A stretch of DNA of 55,266 bases from an uncultured Lysobacteraceae bacterium. GTDB lineage: Bacteria; Pseudomonadota; Gammaproteobacteria; Xanthomonadales; Xanthomonadaceae. The notes beneath the pieces are model-generated. The model had not been told where the DNA came from. It did no database searches and saw nothing but the letters and a program-made list of their open reading frames with translations. The position numbers were made by a program, and so were the translations under genes. Positions 1 to 9,674 of this stretch are shown here, piece by piece (the first letter of the stretch is position 1; each line of letters starts with the position of its first letter). The stretch covers positions 1-55,266 of the forward strand of contig CAMLSB010000001.1 of NCBI GenBank assembly GCA_946482565.1, given 5' to 3'.

Positions 1-1436
<1,436 letters not shown>

Positions 1437-1484
1437 CACGCAATTGTAAAGGCGCCGCGACCGTTGCGGCGCCACCCGGCGGGC

Positions 1485-1964
1485 TTAGTGGTGGTGGCCG
1501 CCGTCGCCGTGCACGTGGCCGTGCTCGAGTTCTTCCGGCGTCGCCTCGCGCACGTCCACCACCTCGATGTCGAAGTGCAGGTCCTTGCCGGCCATCGGGT
1601 GGTTGAGGTCCACGTCGACCACGCTCATGCCCACCTTCTCGATGGTCACCGCGCGCGGGCCGAAGTTGGTGTTGAGCACCACCTGCATGCCGGGCTCGAG
1701 GCGCTGGTTGCCGAAATGCTTCTTGGGCACGCGCTGGCTCAGGCCCTCGCGCTTGTCGCCGTAGGCTTCGGCCGCCGGGACGTCGACGGAAAACTTGTCG
1801 CCGGCCTCGTGGCCGTCCATCGCCTTCTCCAGGCCGGGGATGATGTTGCCGTGGCCGGCGAGGATCGCCAGCGGTTCCCGGCCGTGCGAGCTTTCCGTCG
1901 GCTCGGCGCCCTGCTCGGCGACGGCGTAATGGAAGCGGACGACGCGGTCTTTCTCGATCTTCAT
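1485..1964 (-). CDS. slyD: SlyD-type FKBP peptidyl-prolyl isomerase and metallochaperone
   Basis: The 159-aa product begins MKIEKDRVVRFHYAV and contains IPGLEKAMDGHEAGDKF, the classic FKBP core, followed by the SlyD insert-in-flap chaperone domain (AYGDKREGLSQRVPKKHF). It ends in a short histidine-rich tail (HGHVHGDGGHHH), shorter than that of E. coli SlyD but suited to metal binding. SlyD acts in the cytosol on X-Pro bonds and in nickel delivery. The gene starts 21 bases from the divergent lipoprotein gene at 1986, so both promoters must lie within or overlap the neighbouring coding sequence. Confidence 0.93.
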   Translation of the reverse strand: MKIEKDRVVRFHYAVAEQGAEPTESSHGREPLAILAGHGNIIPGLEKAMDGHEAGDKFSVDVPAAEAYGDKREGLSQRVPKKHFGNQRLEPGMQVVLNTNFGPRAVTIEKVGMSVVDVDLNHPMAGKDLHFDIEVVDVREATPEELEHGHVHGDGGHHH

Positions 1965-1985
1965 GGCTCGGCTAGCATCCCTGGA

Positions 1986-2546
1986 ATGAAGTCGCATTAT
2001 CCGGGCTCGCGGGCTGCCACGCCAAACCCGGCGATCGCCGGGTTCGGGCTGGCCGTGCTCTGCGCGTCCCTGCTCGGCGCCTGCGGCGGCCATGCTCCCG
2101 TCCGCACGCCGCCCCCCGCACGCCACTGGGCCGCGAACGCGCCCGCCGATCCCGTCGCCGCGAATGCCGTGCTGATGCGTGCATTGAGCCTGGTCGGCAC
2201 GCCCTATCGCTGGGGCGGCGACACGCCGGAGGGCGGCTTCGACTGCAGCGGCCTGGTGAACTACGTGTACCGGGACATGCTCGACCTGCGCCTGCCCCGC
2301 ACCTCGCGCCAGCTCGCGGCCTGGCAGGGGCCGCGGATCGCGCCGGAACGCCTGGCCCCTGCCGACCTGGTGTTCTTCGGCAGCGACGGCGATGTCAGCC
2401 ACGTCGGTATTTACGTGGGCGAAGGGCGCTTCGTGCACGCCCCGAACACTGGCGGGACCGTCCGGCTGGACCGCCTCGACGGGTCCTGGTGGCGCGACCA
2501 CTACACCGGCGCTCGGCGCGTCCTGGGTGCGAAAAGCCCGGGCTGA
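1986..2546 (+). CDS. NlpC/P60 family lipoprotein (cell-wall endopeptidase)
   Basis: A 186-aa lipoprotein with a lipobox (SLLGAC) after an N-terminal hydrophobic segment. The C-terminal NlpC/P60 domain follows YRWGG, with catalytic Cys87 in FDCSGLVNYVY, catalytic His139 in SHVGIYVG and a third polar residue in FVHAPN. Such enzymes cleave gamma-D-Glu-diaminopimelate bonds in murein peptides. The ATG at 1986 precedes a signal peptide directly. A paralogue with the same domain follows 125 bases downstream on the same strand. The gene is divergent to slyD. Confidence 0.9.
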   Translation: MKSHYPGSRAATPNPAIAGFGLAVLCASLLGACGGHAPVRTPPPARHWAANAPADPVAANAVLMRALSLVGTPYRWGGDTPEGGFDCSGLVNYVYRDMLDLRLPRTSRQLAAWQGPRIAPERLAPADLVFFGSDGDVSHVGIYVGEGRFVHAPNTGGTVRLDRLDGSWWRDHYTGARRVLGAKSPG

Positions 2547-2567
2547 ATAGGCTAGATGCCTGAATCC

Positions 2568-2581
2568 GTGAGCAAAATCAC
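2568..2581. promoter_or_regulatory. Candidate Clp/CRP binding site (GTGA-N6-TCAC)
   Basis: The intergenic sequence GTGAGCAAAATCAC is a perfect GTGA-N6-TCAC palindrome, the core of the CRP consensus shared by Clp, the c-di-GMP-responsive CRP homologue of xanthomonads. It lies 90 bases upstream of the GTG start of the second NlpC/P60 gene, in an AT-richer stretch that probably holds that gene's promoter. The match is seen directly; binding by Clp is inferred. Confidence 0.5.
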
Positions 2582-2671
2582 GCTCCGGTTCACGTTGCCC
2601 TAACGAAAATTGAACCTACCGGCCGGCGGGCTGGGGCAACATCACGCCCTGCTCACACCCGTCAAATCCGC

Positions 2672-3463
2672 GTGACGACACCCGACCAGACCATAGGCCG
2701 CTTCGCCGCCACCCGCCGTTCCCGGGGTGCCGTGGTCCTGTGCGCCTGCCTGTTCGCGTGTCCCGCGCTGCCGGCGCTGGCCGTGCAGCCGGCCCACCCG
2801 GCCGCGATGACCAGCGGCGCCGCCGTTGCCGCCCCGCTGGCGAGTCCGGCTGCCACGCCCGTGGTGCCGGCCCCCGGCACGTCCGCCAGGGCGACCACGT
2901 CGGCAAAGCCGGCCGCTGCGCCAGCGCCCGCTTCGACCTCGATCGACGATGACGACCTGCACGACGCCGTCGTCGTGCTCGACCAGCCCCTGCCGATGTC
3001 CGACCGCGCGCTGCTCCTGGCCGGCGACATCAACCGCCTGATGGGCAAGCAGTCCGCTTCCACCGGCGCCGACGCGACCGCCACCACCGGCAGCCGCATC
3101 CAGGACGTCCTCAAGCGCGCCCTGACCCTGCTCGGCACGCCCTATCGCTGGGGCGGCACGACCACCGACGGTTTCGACTGCAGCGGCCTGGTCGGCTACG
3201 TGTTCCGCAGCGCGCTCGGCATCGAGCTGCCGCGCGTGTCCCGCGACATGGCCCGCAGCGGCGAGAAGGTCGACCGCAAGAGCCTCGTCCCGGGCGACCT
3301 CGTGTTCTTCGGCCGCCGTGGCCGCGTCGACCACGTCGGCATCTATCTCGGCGACGGGCGCTTCGTGCATGCCCCGCGCACCGGTCGCGACGTCACGGTG
3401 TCGAGCCTGGACGGCTACTGGGGCAGCAAGTTCCTGCAGGCCCGGCGCGTCGCCGGGATCTGA
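2672..3463 (+). CDS. Secreted NlpC/P60 family hydrolase
   Basis: A 263-aa exported protein with a GTG start. After a signal peptide ending near ALPALA comes an Ala/Pro/Thr-rich low-complexity linker (to about residue 90), then a helical stretch and the NlpC/P60 domain: YRWGG, catalytic Cys170 in FDCSGLVGYVF, His221 in DHVGIYLG and FVHAPRTG. The domain closely resembles that of the preceding gene, suggesting local duplication, but here the long linker replaces the lipid anchor, so this copy is probably free in the periplasm or secreted. It is convergent with the symporter gene. A CRP-like palindrome lies upstream. Confidence 0.88.
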   Translation: MTTPDQTIGRFAATRRSRGAVVLCACLFACPALPALAVQPAHPAAMTSGAAVAAPLASPAATPVVPAPGTSARATTSAKPAAAPAPASTSIDDDDLHDAVVVLDQPLPMSDRALLLAGDINRLMGKQSASTGADATATTGSRIQDVLKRALTLLGTPYRWGGTTTDGFDCSGLVGYVFRSALGIELPRVSRDMARSGEKVDRKSLVPGDLVFFGRRGRVDHVGIYLGDGRFVHAPRTGRDVTVSSLDGYWGSKFLQARRVAGI

Positions 3464-3524
3464 GGCGGCCCTTCGCGGCGGGCATCCGCGCCGCGCTTCA
3501 AGAACACCTCGAACACCTGAACGC

Positions 3525-4874
3525 CTACGCCGCCTCGCGTACCGGGTGCGGCTCGGCCACTTCGCCTTCCGCCACGCCCAGGTTGCTCGACGCCGCCTGG
3601 TAGACCTCGCGGTCCAGCAGCCCCGTCTCGCGCGCGACCAGCACCGGCACCAGCATCTGCCCGGTGACGTTGGTCATCGTGCGCATCATGTCGAGCACGC
3701 GGTCGATCGCGTACAGGTAGCCGATCGCCTCCAGCGGCAGGCCCGCGGCGCTCAGCACGACCGTCGCCATCACCACCGCGGTGCCGGGCACGCCGGCGGT
3801 ACCGAAGCTGCCGAGCACCGATGCCAGGAGCACCACCAGGTACTGGTCCGCGCTCAACGACACGCCGGTGTACTGCGAGATGAAGACCGCCGCGAGCGCG
3901 GGATAGATCGCGCCGCAACCGTCCATCTTGATGCTCGCGCCCAGCGGCACGGCGAACGCCGCGTAATCGCGGTCCACGCCGAGGTTGTGGGTCACGCTGC
4001 GCAGCGCCGCCGGCATCGAGGCGAAACTCGAGGAACTGACGAACGCCACTTGCATGCCCGACGCGGCGCCGCGGAAGAACTTCAGCGGATTGAGCCCGTG
4101 CACGAGCAGCAGCCCGCCGTACACCACCACGATCTGCAGGATGCATGCCAGGTACAGCGCGATCACGAAGCTGCCCAGGGGCAGCAACTTGGAGAAGCCG
4201 TAGGAGCCGACCAGCGCGGCGATCAGGCCGAAGGTGCCGATCGGCGTCACCTCGAGCACGAAGCGCGTGACCTGGATCATCAGCTCGCTCGCCTCGCCCG
4301 CCAGGCGGCGCGCGCCGGCGACGCGGTCGCCGAGCTTCACCATCGCGAAGCCGACCAGCGCGGCGATGAAGATCACCGGCAGGATCGAACCCTTGCCCGC
4401 GGCGAGCACGGTTTCGCCCGCTGCGTTGGTGGTGGTGCCGATGCCGGTGAGCGCGTAGAACGCATTGCTGGGCACGACGTCGAGCAGCACGCGGATCGGG
4501 TCGGGCACGACCTTGGGCACGTAGTCGGACGCGATCGACAGCGCGCCGACACCGACGCCGGGCTTCATCACGGTGCCGACCAGCAGGCCGATGCCGACGG
4601 CGAGCATCGCGGTGCCGGCGAACCAGGCGAAGGTGCGGCCGCCGAGCGCGACCATCGATTTCTGCCCGTGCAGGGACGAGACCGCGTGGATCACCGCGAA
4701 GAAGACCAGTGGCGCGGCGATCAGCTTGATCAGCGTGACGTACAGGTCACCGAGCGGGCCGAACCAGGTTTCCGCGGCGGGGCCGAGCAGCCAGCCCGCG
4801 AGCGCGCCGAGCACGAAGCCCGCAAGCACCCGCTGCCAGAACGGAATGCGGAACCAGGCCGAAACAATCTTCAT
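3525..4874 (-). CDS. DAACS-family dicarboxylate/amino-acid:cation symporter, variant ion site
   Basis: A 449-aa inner-membrane carrier of the glutamate/dicarboxylate symporter family. Typical landmarks are the LIKLIAAPLVFFAVI segment near residue 50, the serine-rich hairpin SSSSFASMP, the second hairpin GTAGVPGTA, and LDMMRTMTNVTG. The usual NMDGT motif of transmembrane helix 7 reads KMDGC here (K316, C320), and the aspartate that normally ends NVTGD is Q406. In the archaeal homologue GltPh these correspond to N310, T314 and D405, which bind sodium ions and substrate. Substrate and coupling ion may therefore differ from GltP/DctA. A cystine-type (TcyP) subfamily is possible. It has its own promoter region upstream. 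Confidence 0.85.
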   Translation of the reverse strand: MKIVSAWFRIPFWQRVLAGFVLGALAGWLLGPAAETWFGPLGDLYVTLIKLIAAPLVFFAVIHAVSSLHGQKSMVALGGRTFAWFAGTAMLAVGIGLLVGTVMKPGVGVGALSIASDYVPKVVPDPIRVLLDVVPSNAFYALTGIGTTTNAAGETVLAAGKGSILPVIFIAALVGFAMVKLGDRVAGARRLAGEASELMIQVTRFVLEVTPIGTFGLIAALVGSYGFSKLLPLGSFVIALYLACILQIVVVYGGLLLVHGLNPLKFFRGAASGMQVAFVSSSSFASMPAALRSVTHNLGVDRDYAAFAVPLGASIKMDGCGAIYPALAAVFISQYTGVSLSADQYLVVLLASVLGSFGTAGVPGTAVVMATVVLSAAGLPLEAIGYLYAIDRVLDMMRTMTNVTGQMLVPVLVARETGLLDREVYQAASSNLGVAEGEVAEPHPVREAA

Positions 4875-5041
4875 CGGAATTCCGGAGGGTGCGTCCGCGC
4901 ACGATAGCCGATGCCCGGCGGCCCGCGCGAGTGCATGGGTGGAACGCTGTCTTGCCGCCGACGATGCGGCGGCGCATGGACGCGGCGGCGACCGTCATCC
5001 ATCGCATGGGATGATCGTGGGCCCCGACGCACGGAGCCGCC

Positions 5042-6742
5042 ATGAACACCGCCGCACGATCGATTCCAGGCATCGCCGCCGCCTGCCTCGCGACGCTGCT
5101 CGCCGGTTGCGCCAGCCTGCCCGGCGCCGCGACGGCAACGCGGCCGTCAGGGGCGGGAATCGCGGTGGAGGTGCCGGCCGTCGCCCACCCCGGCGGCGAG
5201 ACCGCCGCGTGGTGGTACCGCCTCGGCGCCTCGCAGGCCGCCGCGCGGGGCGCGATGCAGGGTCGCGCGCGCAACGTCATCCTGTTCGTCGGCGACGGCA
5301 TGAGCCTGCCGACCGTGGTGGCGGCGCGCATCCTCGCCGGCCAGCGCGGTGGCGAGCCGGGCGAAGGCACGCTGCTGTCCTGGGAATCGTTCCCGGCCAC
5401 CGCATTCAGCCGCACCTACAACACCGATTCGCAGGTCCCCGATTCCGCGGGAACGATGTCGGCGATGGCCACCGGCGTGAAGACGCGATACGGAGTCATC
5501 AGTGTCGGACCGCAGGCGCCGCGCTACGACTGCGATGCCGGGCGCGCTGCACCGATGCTGACGCTGTGGGAGCTGGCCGCAGCCGCCGGGATGGCCACCG
5601 GCGTCGTCACCACGACCAAGGTCACCCACGCCACGCCCGCGGCGACGTTCGCGCACGTCGCCGACCGCAACTGGGAGAACGACACGATCATGGCGAAGGC
5701 GCCGGGCACGGCGTCGTGCGTCGACATCGCGCGGCAGATGGTCGAGTCGGCCTACGGCAACGGCCCGGACGTGCTGCTCGGCGGCGGCCGCGGCAACTTC
5801 ATGCCCGCCTCGCAACGCGACCCCGAGTACCCGGACGTCCGCGGAGCGCGCAGCGACGGCCGCGACCTCATCGCCGAGTGGCAGGCGCGCCATCCCGGCG
5901 GCGCCTATGCATGGAACGCCGCGCAGCTCGCCGCCGCGCCGGCGAGCGCGCCGCTGCTGGGCCTGTTCGAGCCGAAGGAGCTGCATTACGTGCACGATGT
6001 CGCGCAGGACCGCGCCGGCGCGCCCGGTCTCGCCGACATGACCCGCGCGGCGATCACGCGCCTGCAGGCGCAAGGCAAGGGCTACGTGCTGCTGGTCGAA
6101 GGCGCGCTCATCGACTACGCGCACCACGAAGGCAACGCGTACCGCGCGCTCGACGAGACGATCGCATTGTCCGACGCAGTGGCCGCCGCGGTCGCGATGA
6201 CCTCGGCGGACGACACGCTCATCCTGGTCACGGCCGACCATTCGCATACATTGTCGTTCGCCGGCTACCCGACCCGCGGCAACCCGATCCTCGGCAAGGT
6301 GATGCGACGCAGCCGCGACGGTACGCTGAAGCCGTCGCTCGGCGCCGACGGCTTGCCCTACACGGCGCTGCAGTACGCCAACGGCCCGGGCGCCGGGAAG
6401 GACGGCGCGCCACGCGCCAACCTCACCGGCGTCGACACGACCGATCCGGATTTCCGCCAGCAGGCCCTCGTCGCGCTCGGCGGCGAAACCCATGGCGGCG
6501 ACGACGTCGGCGTGTGGGCGCGCGGCCCGGGCGCGGACGCGGTGCGCGGCAGCATCGAGCAGAACACGCTCTTCCACTTCTTCGTGCAGGCCACGCCGCG
6601 GTTGCGCGAGGCGCTGTGCGCGAAGGGCTATTGCGACGCGAACGGCGTCCCGACGGGACTCCCCGATCCGGCCGCGTTCAGAACGGCTTCGCCAGCACCA
6701 GCCAGAGGATCGCCAGCAGCAACACGACCGGCAGTTCGTTGA
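5042..6742 (+). CDS. Alkaline phosphatase, lipoprotein
   Basis: The 566-aa product has a lipobox (LLAGC) after the signal sequence and an alkaline phosphatase domain: NVILFVGDGMS with the metal-binding aspartate, nucleophile Ser135 in VPDSAG, LVEGALIDYAHHEGN with metal ligands, VTADHSHT, and the C-terminal GGETHGGDDVGVWA. It should release phosphate from monoesters in the periplasm or at the outer membrane. The last 21 codons overlap the convergent membrane-protein gene by 65 bases, and the Ala/Pro/Arg-rich tail after PDPAAF looks unconserved, as if an earlier stop had been lost. No Pho box was identified. Confidence 0.9.
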   Translation: MNTAARSIPGIAAACLATLLAGCASLPGAATATRPSGAGIAVEVPAVAHPGGETAAWWYRLGASQAAARGAMQGRARNVILFVGDGMSLPTVVAARILAGQRGGEPGEGTLLSWESFPATAFSRTYNTDSQVPDSAGTMSAMATGVKTRYGVISVGPQAPRYDCDAGRAAPMLTLWELAAAAGMATGVVTTTKVTHATPAATFAHVADRNWENDTIMAKAPGTASCVDIARQMVESAYGNGPDVLLGGGRGNFMPASQRDPEYPDVRGARSDGRDLIAEWQARHPGGAYAWNAAQLAAAPASAPLLGLFEPKELHYVHDVAQDRAGAPGLADMTRAAITRLQAQGKGYVLLVEGALIDYAHHEGNAYRALDETIALSDAVAAAVAMTSADDTLILVTADHSHTLSFAGYPTRGNPILGKVMRRSRDGTLKPSLGADGLPYTALQYANGPGAGKDGAPRANLTGVDTTDPDFRQQALVALGGETHGGDDVGVWARGPGADAVRGSIEQNTLFHFFVQATPRLREALCAKGYCDANGVPTGLPDPAAFRTASPAPARGSPAATRPAVR

Positions 6743-7133
6743 ACCAGCGCAGCGTCGTGGACGACGGCAACGCACGGCCGGCCGCCGCGCCCTTGAGCCA
6801 GCGGCCGGCGACGATGAAGTGCGCGAGCATCAGCACGACCGCGCCCAGTTTCGCGTGCAGCCAGCCGCTGCCCGGCGCGACCATCGTCGGGAAACCGGGG
6901 AACGCGCGGTAACCCAGCCACAGCAGCAGCCCGAGCAGGAAGGCGAGCCCGAACATCGCGTGGCCGAAGCGGTACAGGCGGCGACCCATCAGCAGGAGCC
7001 GCGCACGCACGGCAGGCTCGCCGTCGCCGGCTTCCGCGAGGTTGACCAGGATCCGCGGCAGGTAGAACGCCGACGCGACGAAGGCGAACACGAACAGCAG
7101 GTGCGCGGTCTTGGCGATCAGGTAGGCGTGCAT
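6678..7133 (-). CDS. HemJ/CopD-like membrane protein
   Basis: A 151-aa protein with four predicted membrane helices. The start MHAYLIAKTAHLLFVF and the motif FYLPRILVN match the HemJ (UPF0093) family, the b-type-haem protoporphyrinogen IX oxidase, also annotated as CopD-like. His11 and a second His in RFGHAMFG are candidate haem ligands. I chose the ATG at 7133, which starts exactly like HemJ; an in-frame ATG at 7196 would extend past the divergent methyltransferase start. The 3' end overlaps the alkaline phosphatase gene. Function in haem synthesis is likely but not proven, since CopD-like proteins look similar. Confidence 0.72.
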   Translation of the reverse strand: MHAYLIAKTAHLLFVFAFVASAFYLPRILVNLAEAGDGEPAVRARLLLMGRRLYRFGHAMFGLAFLLGLLLWLGYRAFPGFPTMVAPGSGWLHAKLGAVVLMLAHFIVAGRWLKGAAAGRALPSSTTLRWFNELPVVLLLAILWLVLAKPF

Positions 7134-7180
7134 CCGTCGGCTCCCGCCGGTGGAGCCCGGCGTCGCGATAGGATGCCACG

Positions 7181-7792
7181 ATGCGAAAGCCGACACCCCC
7201 GAAGCGCTACGACCGCGATTATTTCGACCGCTGGTACCGCCGCGGCGGCATCGGCGGCGCCCGCCGCCTTGCGCGCAAGGTCGCGCTGGCGGTGGCCACC
7301 GCCGAATACCACCTCGAGCGCCCGCTGCGCACCGTGCTCGACATCGGCTGCGGCGAGGGCCCCTGGCGCGCGCCTTTGCTGAAGCTGCGCCCCGACGCGC
7401 GCTACCTCGGCTTCGATGCCAGCGACTATGCGATCGCGCGCTACGGCCGCAGCCGCAACCTGCACCTGGCGCGCTTCGAGGAGTTCGCGCTGCTGCGGCC
7501 CTGCCCGCCCGTCGACCTGCTGGTGTGCAGCGACGTGATGCATTACGTGCCCACGCGCGCGCTCGACCGCGGCCTGCCGGGGCTGGCCGAACTGTGCGGC
7601 GGCGTCGCGTTCCTGGAAACCTTCACCCGCGAGGACCAGGCCGAAGGCGACGAGGACGGCTTCATCGCGCGGCCCGCCCGCTTCTACCGCCAGCGCTTCG
7701 AGGCGCTCGGCTTCACCCCGCTCGGCTCGCATTGCTGGCTCTCCCCGGCGCTGGCTGGCACGGCGACGGCGCTGGAGATCCCCGCGCCTTAG
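7181..7792 (+). CDS. Class I SAM-dependent methyltransferase
   Basis: A 203-aa soluble protein with a Rossmann methyltransferase core: motif I VLDIGCGEG near residue 55, an acidic strand end (LGFDAS) for the SAM ribose, and VDLLVCSDVMHYV as motif IV. The substrate cannot be named; a small-molecule methyltransferase is the most cautious reading. It is divergent to the HemJ-like gene with 47 bases between starts and lies upstream of the PHB depolymerase gene on the same strand. Confidence 0.8.
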   Translation: MRKPTPPKRYDRDYFDRWYRRGGIGGARRLARKVALAVATAEYHLERPLRTVLDIGCGEGPWRAPLLKLRPDARYLGFDASDYAIARYGRSRNLHLARFEEFALLRPCPPVDLLVCSDVMHYVPTRALDRGLPGLAELCGGVAFLETFTREDQAEGDEDGFIARPARFYRQRFEALGFTPLGSHCWLSPALAGTATALEIPAP

Positions 7793-7896
7793 CGCCGGGG
7801 CGCGCGGAACCGCCCTTTGCCGGGCCGCTTGACCCAGCGCAAGACGGGCCTCGCGCCCGCAGTGCTATGCTGCGGCGCAGCAACCGCAGGATCCCC

Positions 7897-9144
7897 ATGC
7901 TGCTCTACCAATTCCACGAATTCTGGCGCGCCGGCATGGCCCCGCTCACGTTCTGGGCCGAGGCCGGCGCGAAGATGTACTCCGCGCCCGGCAGCTGGCT
8001 CGCCGCGCTGCCCGAGGCGCCGCGCATCGCCGCCGGCTACGAGCTGCTGTACCGCGTCGGCAAGGACTACGAGAAGCCCGAGTTCGACATCCATTCGGTC
8101 GAAGTCGACGGCACCGACTGCCCCGTCGTCGAGAAGGAAGTGCTGTCGCGGCCGTTCTGCCGCCTGCTGCGCTTCAAGCGCTACACCGACGATGCGGGCA
8201 ACCTGCGCGAGCTCAAGGACGATCCGCCGGTGCTCGTGGTCGCGCCGCTGTCCGGCCACCACGCGACCCTGCTGCGCGACACCGTGCGCACCCTGCTCAA
8301 GGACCACAAGGTCTACATCACCGACTGGGTCGATGCGCGCATGGTGCCCGAGTCGGAAGGCCTGTTCTCGCTCGACGACTACGTGCGCTACATCGAGGAC
8401 TTCATCCGCCACATCGGCGCGGAGAAGCTGCACGTGATCAGCGTGTGCCAGCCGACCGTGCCGGTGCTCGCCGCGGTGTCGCTGATGGCCGCGCGCGGCG
8501 AAACGACGCCACGTTCCCTCGTGCTGATGGGCGGCCCGATCGACGCGCGCCTGTCGCCGACGTCGGTCAACAACCTCGCCATGCGCGAGCCGCTGTCGTG
8601 GTTCGAGCAGAACGTCATCCAGATCGTGCCGGCCAACTTCCCGGGGCGCGGCCGCCGCGTCTACCCGGGCTTCCTGCAGCATGCCGGCTTCATGGCCATG
8701 AACCCGGAGCGGCATTTCATGTCGCACTGGGACTACTACCAGGACCTGGTCAAGGGCGACCTCGAGGACGCGGCGGGACACCGACGGTTTTACGACGAGT
8801 ACAACGCGGTGCTGGACATGCCGGCGACCTACTACCTGGACACGGTCGACATCGTGTTCCAGCGACACCTGCTGCCGCGCGGGTTGTGGGACGTGGCAGG
8901 CGAGCGCGTCGATCCGTCGGCGATCTCGCACACCGCCTTGCTGACGATCGAAGGCGAACTCGACGACATCTCGGGCGCCGGCCAGACGCGCGCCGCGCAG
9001 GGCCTGTGCACCGGCATCGCGATGGAAGACCGCCGGCACATCACGGTCGACGGCGCAGGCCACTACGGCATCTTCAGCGGCCGCCGCTGGCGCACCCAGG
9101 TGTATCCGCAGGTGCGCGACTTCATCGCGCGGCACGCCACCTAG
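7897..9144 (+). CDS. phaZ: Intracellular poly(3-hydroxybutyrate) depolymerase
   Basis: A 415-aa cytosolic protein without signal peptide, starting MLLYQFHEFWRAGMAPL as do PhaZa-type depolymerases of native PHB granules. The alpha/beta-hydrolase nucleophile is a cysteine, C184, in HVISVCQPTVPVL, as known for this family (Cys183 in the Ralstonia enzyme). The acid is in GELDDISG and the histidine in GAGHYGIFSGRRW. It mobilises stored polymer to hydroxybutyrate monomers or oligomers. No PHA synthase or phasin lies in this window, so the polymer-making genes must be elsewhere, or the enzyme acts on another short ester. Confidence 0.9.
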   Translation: MLLYQFHEFWRAGMAPLTFWAEAGAKMYSAPGSWLAALPEAPRIAAGYELLYRVGKDYEKPEFDIHSVEVDGTDCPVVEKEVLSRPFCRLLRFKRYTDDAGNLRELKDDPPVLVVAPLSGHHATLLRDTVRTLLKDHKVYITDWVDARMVPESEGLFSLDDYVRYIEDFIRHIGAEKLHVISVCQPTVPVLAAVSLMAARGETTPRSLVLMGGPIDARLSPTSVNNLAMREPLSWFEQNVIQIVPANFPGRGRRVYPGFLQHAGFMAMNPERHFMSHWDYYQDLVKGDLEDAAGHRRFYDEYNAVLDMPATYYLDTVDIVFQRHLLPRGLWDVAGERVDPSAISHTALLTIEGELDDISGAGQTRAAQGLCTGIAMEDRRHITVDGAGHYGIFSGRRWRTQVYPQVRDFIARHAT

Positions 9145-9174
9145 GCTTCATTGCCCGAGCCTCGCCAACCCGCC

Positions 9175-9609
9175 ATGCCCGCGATCCCCCCTGCCCCGTT
9201 CCATCGGATGCTTCATCGCCGCATGGCCAGGCTGGCGTTGTTCGCCATCCTGCTGCTGGCGCTGGTGCCGACGCTGGGGCGCCTCGCGCAGGCGCGCGCC
9301 GGCGTCGGCGACGCCGCGCCGTCGTGGGCGGCGATGTGCACCGCGCGTGGCCTGCAACCGGTCCTGCTGCCATCCGCCGTGCACGACGCGGCGCATGCCA
9401 CCGGCGAAGCGCCGGCCGCACCGCATGGCCCTGCCGGCGATTGCGATTACTGCCCGTTGCTCGCTGCCACGATCCCGGTGGCGGTCGCGATGCATTCCGT
9501 TCCGCCCGCGGCATTGCCGCCGGCGCTTTGCACATTCCACGCCTTGCCCGCGCGCGCGCAGCCGCATCCTTGCGGCCTGGGATCTCGCGGGCCGCCGGCC
9601 ATCTCCTGA
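9175..9609 (+). CDS. DUF2946 family protein
   Basis: A 144-aa protein with an N-terminal hydrophobic segment (LALFAILLLALVPTLG), a region rich in His and Cys, and the CDYCPLL motif that marks DUF2946, followed by a second hydrophobic stretch. DUF2946 proteins commonly sit next to copper-related TonB receptors, as here, where the receptor starts 65 bases downstream on the same strand. The start is uncertain: ATG at 9175 was chosen, with ATG at 9208 (MLHRRMARLAL) equally good. The role is probably periplasmic copper handling, inferred from context. Confidence 0.75.
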   Translation: MPAIPPAPFHRMLHRRMARLALFAILLLALVPTLGRLAQARAGVGDAAPSWAAMCTARGLQPVLLPSAVHDAAHATGEAPAAPHGPAGDCDYCPLLAATIPVAVAMHSVPPAALPPALCTFHALPARAQPHPCGLGSRGPPAIS

Positions 9610-9674
9610 AACAGCGCGTTCGATCCGCGCACGGCGCCGCCGTGCGTCCTCCTGCGTAGTTTCCGGAGCTGGAC

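Noticed and set aside
1986..3463. Two NlpC/P60 genes as one gene broken by a frameshift
   Set aside because: Each has its own start, export signal and complete catalytic domain, separated by 125 bases with a plausible promoter.
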